Shown here piece after piece: positions 6,964-14,264 of a stretch of DNA of 64,000 nucleotides. Both the position numbers and the translations under genes were made by a program. Origin of the DNA: Kineococcus rhizosphaerae (GTDB taxonomy: Bacteria; Actinomycetota; Actinomycetes; Actinomycetales; Kineococcaceae); NCBI RefSeq assembly GCF_003002055.1, contig NZ_PVZF01000005.1, forward strand, positions 62,001 to 126,000, in the 5' to 3' direction. A model generated the notes under the pieces. It saw only the letters and a program-made list of their open reading frames with translations. It was not told where the DNA came from and searched no databases. The stretch's first letter is position 1, and every line of letters begins with the position of its first letter.

Positions 6964-8730
6964 ATGACCGACACCAGCACTACCGAGACCACCCCCACCG
7001 GGACCGACGAGACCGGGACCGACGAGACCGGGACCGACGAGACGTCGCTGCCGGTGCACCACATCGGCACCTTCGCCGAGCACGGCGTGGACCCGCGCAT
7101 CGCGCAGTCCCTCGCCGGCGCGGGGATCACGACCCCGTTCCCCATCCAGGCCATGACGCTGCCGGTGGCGCTGACCGGGCACGACATCATCGGCCAGGCC
7201 AAGACGGGGACGGGCAAGACGCTCGGCTTCGGCGTGCCGCTGCTGCAGCGCACCGCCGTCCAGGGCGACCCCGAGTACGACCGGCTGCCGCACCCCGGCA
7301 AGCCGCAGGCGCTCGTCGTCGTCCCCACCCGCGAGCTCGCCGTCCAGGTCGCCGGTGACCTGACGACCGCGAGCCGCAACTACCCCGTGCGCATCCTCAC
7401 CGTCTACGGCGGCCGCGCGTACGAACCGCAGATCGAGGCCCTGACCAAGGGCGTCGACGTCGTCGTCGGCACGCCGGGCCGACTGCTGGACCTGGCCAAG
7501 CAGCGCCACCTGGACCTGTCCAACGTGGTGTGCGTCGTGCTCGACGAGGCCGACGAGATGCTCGACCTGGGCTTCCTGCCCGACGTCGAGCGGCTGCTGG
7601 CGCAGACCAACCCCGCCCGCCAGACGATGCTGTTCTCGGCGACGATGCCCGGCCCGGTCGTGGCGATGGCGCGCTCGTACATGCGTCAGCCGACCCACAT
7701 CCGCGCGGTCGACCCCACCGACGACGGCGCCACCGTCGCGGCCATCACGCAGTTCGCCTACCGGGCCCACGCCCTCGACAAGGTCGAGGTGCTGGCCCGG
7801 ATGCTGCAGGCCACCGGCCGCGGGCTGACGATCGTCTTCAGCCGCACCAAGCGCACGGCGGCCTCGGTGGCCGAGCAGCTGACCGAGCGGGGCTTCGCCG
7901 CCGCGTCCATCCACGGCGACCTGGGCCAGGGGGCGCGCGAGCAGGCGCTGCGCGCGTTCCGGCACGGCAAGGTCGACGTGCTGGTCGCCACCGACGTCGC
8001 CGCCCGCGGCATCGACGTCGAGGACGTCACGCACGTCGTGAACTACCAGTGCCCCGAGGACGAGAAGACGTACCTGCACCGCATCGGGCGCACGGGTCGC
8101 GCCGGCAACACCGGGGTGGCGGTCACGTTCGTCGACTGGGACGAGATGCCCCGGTGGTCGCTGATCGACAAGGCGCTGGGCCTGGGCTTCGGCGAACCGG
8201 TGGAGACCTACTCGACGTCCCCGCACCTGTTCGACGACCTCGGCATCCCGGCCGGCACGACGGGCCGGCTGCCGCGTACGCAGCGCACGCGCGCCGGGCT
8301 GGAGGCCGAGCAGGTCGAGGACCTCGGTGAGGTCGGCGCCGCCAAGGGCCGCCGCGGCGGTCGCGGGGGCGGCGACCGCAAGAGCGGTGGACGCGGCGGC
8401 CGCGACCGGGCGCCCGAGGTGGGCGAAGGCGCTGCGGCGGGTGTCGAGGAGGGCGTCGAGGAGCCCCGCGAGGAGCGGCCCCGCCGCACCCGCACCCGCC
8501 GCCGCACCCGCTCGGGCGTCGACGTGGGCACCGACGCGGGCACCGACGCGGGCACCGACGCTCAGCCGGTCGACGGGACCACCGGCGGCACGGACGGGAC
8601 CGGCGCGCCGGTCGTCGCCGACGGGGACGCGGGTGAGGCCGGCGCGCCGGCTCCCCGCCGTCGTCGCCGCACGCGGTCGACGGCGAGCGCCGAGACGACG
8701 AACGGGACGACTGGCCCCGTCACCGACTGA
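6964..8730 (+). CDS. DEAD-box ATP-dependent RNA helicase (RhlE/CshA-like)
   Basis: 588 residues with all canonical motifs: Q motif (GITTPFPIQ, about 54-62), motif I AKTGTGKT (79-86), Ia PTRELAVQV, Ib TPGRLLDL, II DEAD (about 194), III SAT (about 226), IV IVFSRTK, V ATDVAARGIDV and VI HRIGRTGRAG (about 372-381). A Gly/Arg-rich tail starts near residue 460 and is followed by Arg-Thr and GTDA repeats, probably disordered RNA-binding sequence. The N-terminus carries GTDET repeats. It should act in rRNA maturation or mRNA turnover, as RhlE does in mycobacteria. The ATG at 6964 has GGGAG 5 nt upstream. Transcription ends at the 8744-8776 hairpin. Confidence 0.93.
   Translation: MTDTSTTETTPTGTDETGTDETGTDETSLPVHHIGTFAEHGVDPRIAQSLAGAGITTPFPIQAMTLPVALTGHDIIGQAKTGTGKTLGFGVPLLQRTAVQGDPEYDRLPHPGKPQALVVVPTRELAVQVAGDLTTASRNYPVRILTVYGGRAYEPQIEALTKGVDVVVGTPGRLLDLAKQRHLDLSNVVCVVLDEADEMLDLGFLPDVERLLAQTNPARQTMLFSATMPGPVVAMARSYMRQPTHIRAVDPTDDGATVAAITQFAYRAHALDKVEVLARMLQATGRGLTIVFSRTKRTAASVAEQLTERGFAAASIHGDLGQGAREQALRAFRHGKVDVLVATDVAARGIDVEDVTHVVNYQCPEDEKTYLHRIGRTGRAGNTGVAVTFVDWDEMPRWSLIDKALGLGFGEPVETYSTSPHLFDDLGIPAGTTGRLPRTQRTRAGLEAEQVEDLGEVGAAKGRRGGRGGGDRKSGGRGGRDRAPEVGEGAAAGVEEGVEEPREERPRRTRTRRRTRSGVDVGTDAGTDAGTDAQPVDGTTGGTDGTGAPVVADGDAGEAGAPAPRRRRRTRSTASAETTNGTTGPVTD
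7000..7043 (+). repeat. 3 x 15-bp tandem repeat encoding GTDET
   Basis: The unit GGGACCGACGAGACC is repeated at 7000-7014, 7015-7029 and 7030-7043, the last copy being imperfect. The period is a multiple of three, so changes in copy number would keep the reading frame and only lengthen the acidic N-terminal tail of the RNA helicase. Confidence 0.9.
8526..8561 (+). repeat. 3 x 12-bp tandem repeat encoding GTDA
   Basis: Three perfect copies of GGGCACCGACGC (8526-8537, 8538-8549, 8550-8561) encode Gly-Thr-Asp-Ala repeats in the C-terminal tail of the RNA helicase. The period is in frame. Confidence 0.9.
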
Positions 8731-8743
8731 CGGAGCCGAGCGC

Positions 8744-8776
8744 GTGAGCCCGGGGTGCCCAGCACCCCGGGCTCAC
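8744..8776. terminator. bidirectional hairpin terminator between the RNA helicase and marC
   Basis: A perfect 15-bp inverted repeat (8744-8758 and 8762-8776) with a 3-nt loop sits between two convergent genes. There is no U-tract, as usual for actinobacteria. Its right arm contains the marC stop codon (8773-8775). Confidence 0.8.
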
Positions 8777-9378
8777 GTCGTGCCGACGACGAAGGCCCGC
8801 ACGGCGTCGGCGATGAGCTGGACGGCGATGGCCGACAGCAGCAGACCGGCGACCCGGGTCACGAGCAGGACGCCGGAGTCGCCGAGGAGCTTGTGGACGA
8901 GCCCGGCGAAGCGCATGGCGAGCCACAGCGTCACGTGCACGGCGATGACGCCGAGGGCGATGGCGGTCCAGTCGCGCACGCCGTGCGACTGCTGGACGAA
9001 GACCATCGTCGCCACGATCGCGCCGGGCCCGGCGAGCAGCGGGGTCCCCAGCGGGACCATCGCCACGTTCACCCCGACCGTGCTCGTCGGCTCGTCGCCC
9101 TTGCCGGTCAGCAGTTCCAGGGCGATGAGCAGCAGCAGCAGCCCACCGGCCGCCTGCAGCGACGGCAGGCTGATGTGCAGGTAGTCGAGGATGCGCTGCC
9201 CGAAGACGGCGAACGCGACGATGACCCCGAAGGCGACGACCACGGCCTGCCGGGCAGCGCGCGAGCGCTGCGCGGGGCTGAAGCTGGCCGTCAGCCCGAG
9301 GAAGATCGGGACCGTCCCCAGCGGGTCCATGATGACGAACAGGGTGACGAAGGACTCGCCGAACAGTTGCCAGTTCAC
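8773..9378 (-). CDS. marC: MarC family (UPF0056) integral membrane protein
   Basis: 201 residues, almost wholly hydrophobic, with about six membrane segments. The N-terminal FVTLFVIMDPLGTVPIFLGL is the diagnostic MarC signature, and the second half carries VPLGTPLLAGPGAI, a family hallmark. MarC proteins were once linked to multiple antibiotic resistance, but that role was not upheld; no substrate is known. The ATG at 9378 overlaps the stop of the upstream PHP gene as ATGA, so the two are co-translated. The last codons lie inside the terminator hairpin. Confidence 0.92.
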   Translation of the reverse strand: MNWQLFGESFVTLFVIMDPLGTVPIFLGLTASFSPAQRSRAARQAVVVAFGVIVAFAVFGQRILDYLHISLPSLQAAGGLLLLLIALELLTGKGDEPTSTVGVNVAMVPLGTPLLAGPGAIVATMVFVQQSHGVRDWTAIALGVIAVHVTLWLAMRFAGLVHKLLGDSGVLLVTRVAGLLLSAIAVQLIADAVRAFVVGTT

Positions 9379-10220
9379 GCCGGGTGCACGACCCGCTCGG
9401 CCGCCAGGGCGTCGATGCGCTGCAGCGACTCGGGGTCGGTCGTGTTCTCCCCCAGCAGGTTCCGCTTCCCGGTGCCGTGGTAGTCGCTGGAACCGGTGAC
9501 GAACAGGCCCAGGGAGCGGGCGACGTCGCGCAGGTGCGCGCGCTCGGCGTCGGAGTGGTCGCGGTGGTCGACCTCGAGGCCGGCCATCCCGGCCGCGGCC
9601 ATCGCCTCGATCTCGCCGTCGTCGATGCAGCTGCCGCGCTTGGAGGCGGCCGGGTGCGCGATGACCGGCACCCCGCCGGCGGCCGTGACGCGCCGGACGG
9701 CCTCGAGGGGGTCCGGGGCGGTCTGCGGGACGAAGTACTTGCCGCGCCCCGACAGCAGGGTGGCGAAGGCCTCGTCGCGGTCGGCGACGACACCGCGCGC
9801 CACGAGGGCGTCGGCGATGTGGGGACGGCCGATGGTCGCGGGCCCGTGGACCTGCGCCTCGACGTCGGCCCAGCTCAGGCCGGTGTCGGGCCCGAGGCGT
9901 TCGACCATGCGCCGGGCGCGGCCCACGCGGGAGCTGCGCGACTCGGCGAGCATCGCCACGAGGGCGGGGTCGTCGGGGTCGTGGAGGTAGGACAGCAGGT
10001 GCACGGACACCCCACGGAGCAGACAGCTGATCTCGACCCCCGGCACGAACCGGAGCCCTTCTCGATCGGCCGCGGCCGTGGCCTCCGCCCAGCCCGTGCT
10101 CGTGTCGTGGTCGGTGAGGGCGACGACGTCGAGTCCGGCCTGCGCTGCGGAGGCGATCACGTCGGCCGGGGATTGTGTCCCGTCGGACGCCGTGGAGTGC
10201 GTGTGCAGGTCGATGCGCAC
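9375..10220 (-). CDS. PHP-domain phosphoesterase (RNase AM / nucleoside-bisphosphate phosphatase-like)
   Basis: 281 residues forming one PHP domain. Metal-binding motifs are visible in order: HTHSTASDG (about 6-14), LTDHDTS (about 35-41), a conserved PGVEIS, HPAA near the middle and GSSDYHG near residue 241. The length and motif set fit the YciV/TrpH branch, whose members hydrolyse 3',5'-nucleotide bisphosphates or trim RNA 5' ends; the exact substrate is inferred. The GTG at 10220 lies 6 nt after a TAAAGT hexamer, so translation is probably leaderless. It forms an operon with marC. Confidence 0.88.
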   Translation of the reverse strand: MRIDLHTHSTASDGTQSPADVIASAAQAGLDVVALTDHDTSTGWAEATAAADREGLRFVPGVEISCLLRGVSVHLLSYLHDPDDPALVAMLAESRSSRVGRARRMVERLGPDTGLSWADVEAQVHGPATIGRPHIADALVARGVVADRDEAFATLLSGRGKYFVPQTAPDPLEAVRRVTAAGGVPVIAHPAASKRGSCIDDGEIEAMAAAGMAGLEVDHRDHSDAERAHLRDVARSLGLFVTGSSDYHGTGKRNLLGENTTDPESLQRIDALAAERVVHPA

Positions 10221-10226
10221 GACACG

Positions 10227-10232
10227 ACTTTA
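10227..10232 (-). promoter_or_regulatory. -10 element of a leaderless PHP-marC promoter
   Basis: TAAAGT (minus strand 10232-10227) matches TAnnnT and ends exactly 6 nt before the GTG start at 10220. Transcription would then begin at the start codon. No strong -35 is apparent. Confidence 0.55.
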
Positions 10233-10255
10233 CGCGGTCCGGGGCCGGTGCCCGC

Positions 10256-10924
10256 TCACGCGCGCGCGGGCACGTCCAGCCGGGCCCAGTGCAGTCGCGG
10301 CGACGGCGCCCCGCACGGCACGTCGAGCTCGTGGGCGGGATCGCGCAGGTCGACGAGGTGCAGGTCGTCCAGCAGCGTCACCCCGGCCGTCGCGGGCCAC
10401 AGCAGCGCCCACAGCCAGACGGCCCCGGCCTCCCCCACCAGCACCGCGCGGTCGCCGTCGGCCGGCACGCTCCACAGGGGCGTGGAGGCTCCGGCGGCGT
10501 GCAGGCGCACCGCGGGCCGGCCGGTCACCAGCCCCTCCCCGGGGTCGAGGTCGTCGCGGCCGGCCAGGTGGGCCCCCAGGCCTGTGCCGGGCTGCTCGGA
10601 GACCAGCAGCAGGTCCGCGACGCGCGGGCCGCCCGCCGGGCCGTGGTGCGGGCCGCTGACGGCGACCACGACGGCCTGCGCCTCGTGCTTGTCGTCGCGA
10701 ACGCACCGGGTCCCGGTGACGAGCCAGCCGTCCGGCAGCGGCCACGGCAGCCACACGGGGACGTCGGAGTGCCGGGCGATCCAGGCCAGGTGCTCGGAGT
10801 CGGCCGGGTGCGGCGGCTGCAGGGGGACCACCTCCCCGTGCACCGCGCAGGTGTGTCCGGAGTGCCAGATGCTGGGTGCCCTCACCGCGGAGTCGCAGCG
10901 GGGGCACTGCGCTGTACCGCCCAT
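10256..10924 (-). CDS. DUF6758 family protein with N-terminal Cys motif
   Basis: 222 residues. The N-terminus has CPRC (about 8-11) and, about 16 residues on, HSGHTCAVHGEVVPL, together suggesting a small zinc-binding knuckle. The rest is alpha/beta with a Trp-rich segment (VPVWLPWPLPDGWLVTG) and no membrane span. I recognise it as an actinobacterial conserved family (DUF6758 from memory). No function is known. It lies just upstream of the PHP gene on the same strand (35-bp gap) and diverges from the aminopeptidase P gene. Confidence 0.7.
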   Translation of the reverse strand: MGGTAQCPRCDSAVRAPSIWHSGHTCAVHGEVVPLQPPHPADSEHLAWIARHSDVPVWLPWPLPDGWLVTGTRCVRDDKHEAQAVVVAVSGPHHGPAGGPRVADLLLVSEQPGTGLGAHLAGRDDLDPGEGLVTGRPAVRLHAAGASTPLWSVPADGDRAVLVGEAGAVWLWALLWPATAGVTLLDDLHLVDLRDPAHELDVPCGAPSPRLHWARLDVPARA

Positions 10925-11032
10925 ACCCCACGGTGGCCCCGATGCCCGTCGATCGTCAACCTGTGCTCACGCAGCGTGTCCGGTGCGCGCGGTGGCGGGA
11001 CAACCCGCACCGGTCGGGGCGATGATGACGGG

Positions 11033-12589
11033 GTGACTTCCTCCCAGACGAGCACCGACACGTCCGACCCGATCGAGGGGGTCGAGCAGGTCCTGGACGT
11101 CCAGGCGCCCGAGACGAGCGGGGCGACGGTCGCCCCGGCCGTGGGCGAGGAGACCGACCACCGCACCACTCCCCGCTCGGAGGCCTTCCGCCGGTTCATC
11201 GCCGACGGCTGGGGCCCGCGCCCGGCCCAGGACCTCACCCTCGCGGAGGTGGCCCCGTTCGCGGCCCGCCGCCGCGAGGCGCTGTCCGCGCTGTTCCCCG
11301 GCGAGGTCCTCGTCGTCCCGGCCGGCACCCTGGTGCGGCGCTCCAACGACACCGACTACCGCTTCCGGCCGCACTCGGCCTTCGCCCACCTCACGGGCCT
11401 GGGCACCGACCGCGAGGCCGACGCCGTCCTCGTGCTGCACCCGCGCCACGACGGTCACGAGGCGGTGCTCTACGTCCGCCCGCAGGCCGGCCGGGACACC
11501 GAGGAGTTCTTCGCCGACGCCCGCTACGGCGAGCTGTGGGTCGGCCCGCGCGAGTCGCTGGCGGCCCTGGCGGCGCAGACCGGCCTCGCCTGCCACGACA
11601 TCGGCGCCCTGGCCGAGGAGGTCGGCGCCAGCCGCGCGGAGGCCAAGGGGCTGCGCCTCGTGCCCGACGCCGACCCCGGGGTGACGACGCTGGTCACGCC
11701 GCTGCGCGGGGAGGTCCCCGACAAGACCGACGACGAGTTCGTCACGGCCCTGTCCGAGCTGCGCCTGGTCAAGGACGCGTGGGAGGTCGGGCAGCTGCGC
11801 GAGGCGATCGCGGCCAGCGCCCGGGGCTTCGAGCAGGTCGTGCGGGCCCTGCCCCGCGCCGTCGGCCACCCGCGCGGTGAGCGCGTCGTCGAGGCCACCT
11901 TCGACGGCAACGCGCGCGTCGAGGGCAACGCGGTGGGCTACGAGACCATCTCCGCCGCGGGCGACCACGCCTGCACGCTGCACTGGATCCGCAACGACGG
12001 GGCGGTCTCACCGGGGCAGCTGCTGCTCCTGGACGCCGGGGTCGAGGTCGACTCCCTCTACACCGCCGACGTGACGCGGACCCTGCCCGTGGACGGCACG
12101 TTCACCGAGCCCCAGCGGCGCGTCTACCAGGCTGTGCTCGACGCCGCGGAGGCGGCGTTCGCCGTCGCGAAGCCGGGGGTGAGGTTCCGCGAGGTGCACG
12201 AGGCCGCGATGACCGTCGTCGCCGAGCGGCTGTCCGCGTGGGGCATGCTCCCGGTCGACGCGAAGACCTCCCTGGAGCAGGACGGGCAGTTCCACCGGCG
12301 CTGGATGCCGCACGGCACGAGCCACCACCTCGGCCTCGACGTCCACGACTGCGCCCAGGCCCGCAAGGAGATGTACCTCGACGCCGAACTGCGCGAGGGC
12401 ATGGTGTTCACGATCGAACCCGGGATCTACATCAAGACCGAGGACGAGCTCGCCCCCGTCGAGCTGCGCGGGATCGGGGTCCGGATCGAGGACGACGTGC
12501 TCGTGACGGCCGACGGCGTCGAGAACCTCAGCGCCGCGCTGCCGCGGACCCCCGAGGCCGTCGAGGCGTGGATGGCCTCCCTGCGCTGA
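11033..12589 (+). CDS. pepP: Xaa-Pro aminopeptidase (aminopeptidase P, M24B)
   Basis: 518 residues: an unstructured acidic N-terminus of about 45, an aminopeptidase P N-terminal domain (about 55-200), and a C-terminal M24 pita-bread catalytic domain. All five dinuclear-metal ligands are present: Asp334 (LLDAGV), Asp346 (TADVTRT), His431/432 region (HGTSHHLGLDVHD), Glu462 (TIEPGIY) and Glu486 (RIEDD). It should remove N-terminal residues preceding proline. The GTG at 11033 is the first start in frame after the divergent promoter; its Shine-Dalgarno is weak. The unit ends at the 12605-12669 hairpin. Confidence 0.93.
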   Translation: MTSSQTSTDTSDPIEGVEQVLDVQAPETSGATVAPAVGEETDHRTTPRSEAFRRFIADGWGPRPAQDLTLAEVAPFAARRREALSALFPGEVLVVPAGTLVRRSNDTDYRFRPHSAFAHLTGLGTDREADAVLVLHPRHDGHEAVLYVRPQAGRDTEEFFADARYGELWVGPRESLAALAAQTGLACHDIGALAEEVGASRAEAKGLRLVPDADPGVTTLVTPLRGEVPDKTDDEFVTALSELRLVKDAWEVGQLREAIAASARGFEQVVRALPRAVGHPRGERVVEATFDGNARVEGNAVGYETISAAGDHACTLHWIRNDGAVSPGQLLLLDAGVEVDSLYTADVTRTLPVDGTFTEPQRRVYQAVLDAAEAAFAVAKPGVRFREVHEAAMTVVAERLSAWGMLPVDAKTSLEQDGQFHRRWMPHGTSHHLGLDVHDCAQARKEMYLDAELREGMVFTIEPGIYIKTEDELAPVELRGIGVRIEDDVLVTADGVENLSAALPRTPEAVEAWMASLR

Positions 12590-12604
12590 GACCGGTGCGC
12601 TGTC

Positions 12605-12669
12605 CCGTTCCGGCACGCTGACTCCCCGGTGCCTCTCACCGGGACCGGGGAGTCAGCGTGCCGGAACGG
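12605..12669. terminator. very long perfect-stem bidirectional terminator
   Basis: A perfect 26-bp inverted repeat (12605-12630 and 12644-12669) with a 13-nt loop lies between convergent pepP and the GSP17M-like gene. The stem is far longer than a terminator needs. Confidence 0.8.
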
Positions 12670-12678
12670 ACACCGGGA

Positions 12679-13455
12679 CTACTGCGAGCCGCCCTGCTCC
12701 TCGCGCGCCCGCGCCTCGGCGGCCCGGCGCTCGCGGCGGGCCTGCTCGACCTTCTCGGCGTACGTCGGGCCCGACAGGTCCATCGGCGCGGGCTCCGGCT
12801 CCTTCTCGAAGCTGGGCGGCGGCGGCTGGTCGGAGGGGGCCGAGCCGGGCTCGGGCGGCGGCATGTACGGCTGGGTACCTCCGGGCGGCGGGCCCCACGG
12901 CCGCGTCGGCGGCTGCTCCGGGGCGCCCCAGGGGGCGGCGCCGGCGGCCGGGCCGGTGCCCTTGCCCAGGCCGTTGGGCAGGCGGGACAGCACGTCGCGG
13001 GCCTGACCGGCCAGCTGCGGCAGGCACAGCACGGTGTACTGCGAGGCGACGATCTGCGAGCTCGACGTGAAGTCGCGGCGGCCGCCGGTCAGCGCGTAGG
13101 AGATGACGCCGAACAGCATCCCGAAGCCGGCGCCGACGAGGATGCCCGTCACGAGCGCCCCCGTCCCGCCGGGGCCGAAGACGCTGAGCATCAGCCCGAT
13201 GAGCAGACCGAACCACGCGCCCGACGCGGCGCCCGCCCCGGCGGCGCGGCCGTAGGTGAGCCGGCCGGTGACGCGTTCGACCATCTGCAGCCCGTTGCCG
13301 ACGATGGTCACGTTCTGCACCGGGAAGTGCTCGTCGGAGAGGAAGTCGACGGCGCGCTGCGCCTCGGAGTACGTGTCGTAGCGGCCGATCGCCTCCCCCT
13401 GGGGCGGCGTGGGGGTGCTGATCCGCTGCGGACCCATGGGTCCGAGGTTCGACAT
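12679..13455 (-). CDS. general stress protein 17M-like domain membrane protein
   Basis: 258 residues. The N-terminal half has the YflT/GSP17M-like fold signature (AIGRYDTYSEAQRAVDFLSD, residues about 21-40, then VQNVTIVGNGLQ). Two Gly/Ala-rich hydrophobic segments follow (about 77-95 and 99-125), suggesting a hairpin in the membrane. The last 100 residues are Pro/Gly-rich, ending in a charged Arg/Glu helix. The family is linked by name to general stress but its biochemistry is unknown. It is monocistronic between terminators, with no clear -10. Confidence 0.78.
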   Translation of the reverse strand: MSNLGPMGPQRISTPTPPQGEAIGRYDTYSEAQRAVDFLSDEHFPVQNVTIVGNGLQMVERVTGRLTYGRAAGAGAASGAWFGLLIGLMLSVFGPGGTGALVTGILVGAGFGMLFGVISYALTGGRRDFTSSSQIVASQYTVLCLPQLAGQARDVLSRLPNGLGKGTGPAAGAAPWGAPEQPPTRPWGPPPGGTQPYMPPPEPGSAPSDQPPPPSFEKEPEPAPMDLSGPTYAEKVEQARRERRAAEARAREEQGGSQ

Positions 13456-13554
13456 GGGACGTCCTCACCGGTGGCCGGCCCGTCCCGCGACGTCGGCGCG
13501 GGATCGGGTGGGCGACCTCTCGCTGGAGATCACCCGTCATCTTGCCCAACGCGG

Positions 13555-13592
13555 CGGGAGCCGCGAACGTGCCCCCACGTCCGCGGCTCCCG
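13555..13592 (-). terminator. terminator of dps
   Basis: A nested hairpin 8 nt after the dps stop: an outer 11-bp stem (13555-13565 with 13582-13592) and an inner 5-bp stem ACGTG/CACGT closing a 4-nt loop. Confidence 0.75.
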
Positions 13593-13600
13593 GCCGGTGC

Positions 13601-14182
13601 TCAGGCCTTGCGCTTGGCGCCCGCACGACCGCCGGCGTCGCGTGCCGCGGCCACCTCGCTGCTGGCCTCCGAGGTCGACAGCTGCCCGCCGGAGGTCTCC
13701 AGGTGCGCGCGCACGAACCAGTGGAACTGCTCCAGCTGGCCGGCCTGGGCGATGAGCATGTCCTGGGTGACGAGGTCGAGGTCGTCGGTCGTCTCGATGG
13801 CCGCGCGGTGGTCGGTGATGACCCCGCTGTAGACCAGGTCGAGGGCCCCGAGGTGCTCGATGGCCCCCGCCCGCCCGATCGAGTAGTCGTCCCAGCCGCG
13901 GTCGGCGACCAGCGCGCCGGGGGTCCCGACGGGCGACAGCCCCAGGGTCGCGATGCGCTCGGCCGTGGTGTCGGCCATCTCGCGCACGGCGTCGACCTGC
14001 GGGTCGAGCATCTCGTGGACGGCGACGAAGTGCGGGCCGACCACGTTCCAGTGGACGTGCTTCAGCGTCAGGTGCAGGTCCGTGAGGGCGTTGAGCCGGT
14101 CCTGCAGGAGCCGGGCGATCTGCGCGCCCTGCTCGGTCGTCATCCCCGGGATGGTGAAGCGGGGGGTGCCCTCGGACGTCAT
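13601..14182 (-). CDS. dps: Dps family DNA-binding ferritin-like protein
   Basis: 193 residues from ATG 14182, which has AAGGAG 9 nt upstream; an in-frame ATG at 14203 adds seven residues (MAKESKK) but has no visible Shine-Dalgarno. The four-helix fold is evident, with the inter-subunit ferroxidase site in KHVHWNVVGPHFVAVHEMLD and the Asp/Glu set in DAVREMADTTAERI. Dps forms dodecamers that oxidise iron with hydrogen peroxide and protect DNA. The lysine/arginine-rich C-terminus (GAKRKA) is a likely DNA-binding tail. It diverges from the MgtE-like operon and ends at its own hairpin. Confidence 0.92.
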   Translation of the reverse strand: MTSEGTPRFTIPGMTTEQGAQIARLLQDRLNALTDLHLTLKHVHWNVVGPHFVAVHEMLDPQVDAVREMADTTAERIATLGLSPVGTPGALVADRGWDDYSIGRAGAIEHLGALDLVYSGVITDHRAAIETTDDLDLVTQDMLIAQAGQLEQFHWFVRAHLETSGGQLSTSEASSEVAAARDAGGRAGAKRKA

Positions 14183-14251
14183 CTTCTTGCTCTCCTTGGC
14201 CATGGCGTCACCGTAGGAGCGCCCCTGCCCGCTCGCGAGCCGGAAGACCTC

Positions 14252-14257
14252 TAGCCT
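14252..14257 (+). promoter_or_regulatory. -10 element of a leaderless promoter for the MgtE-like operon
   Basis: TAGCCT matches TAnnnT and ends 7 nt before the GTG at 14265 (5 nt before an out-of-frame GTG at 14263). A leaderless mRNA for a three-gene operon is predicted. The -35 is not obvious. Confidence 0.5.
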
Positions 14258-14264
14258 GCACGGT

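Noticed and set aside
7000-7043. Tandem repeats as a CRISPR-like array
   Set aside because: Units are contiguous, in frame and inside a coding region, with no spacers.
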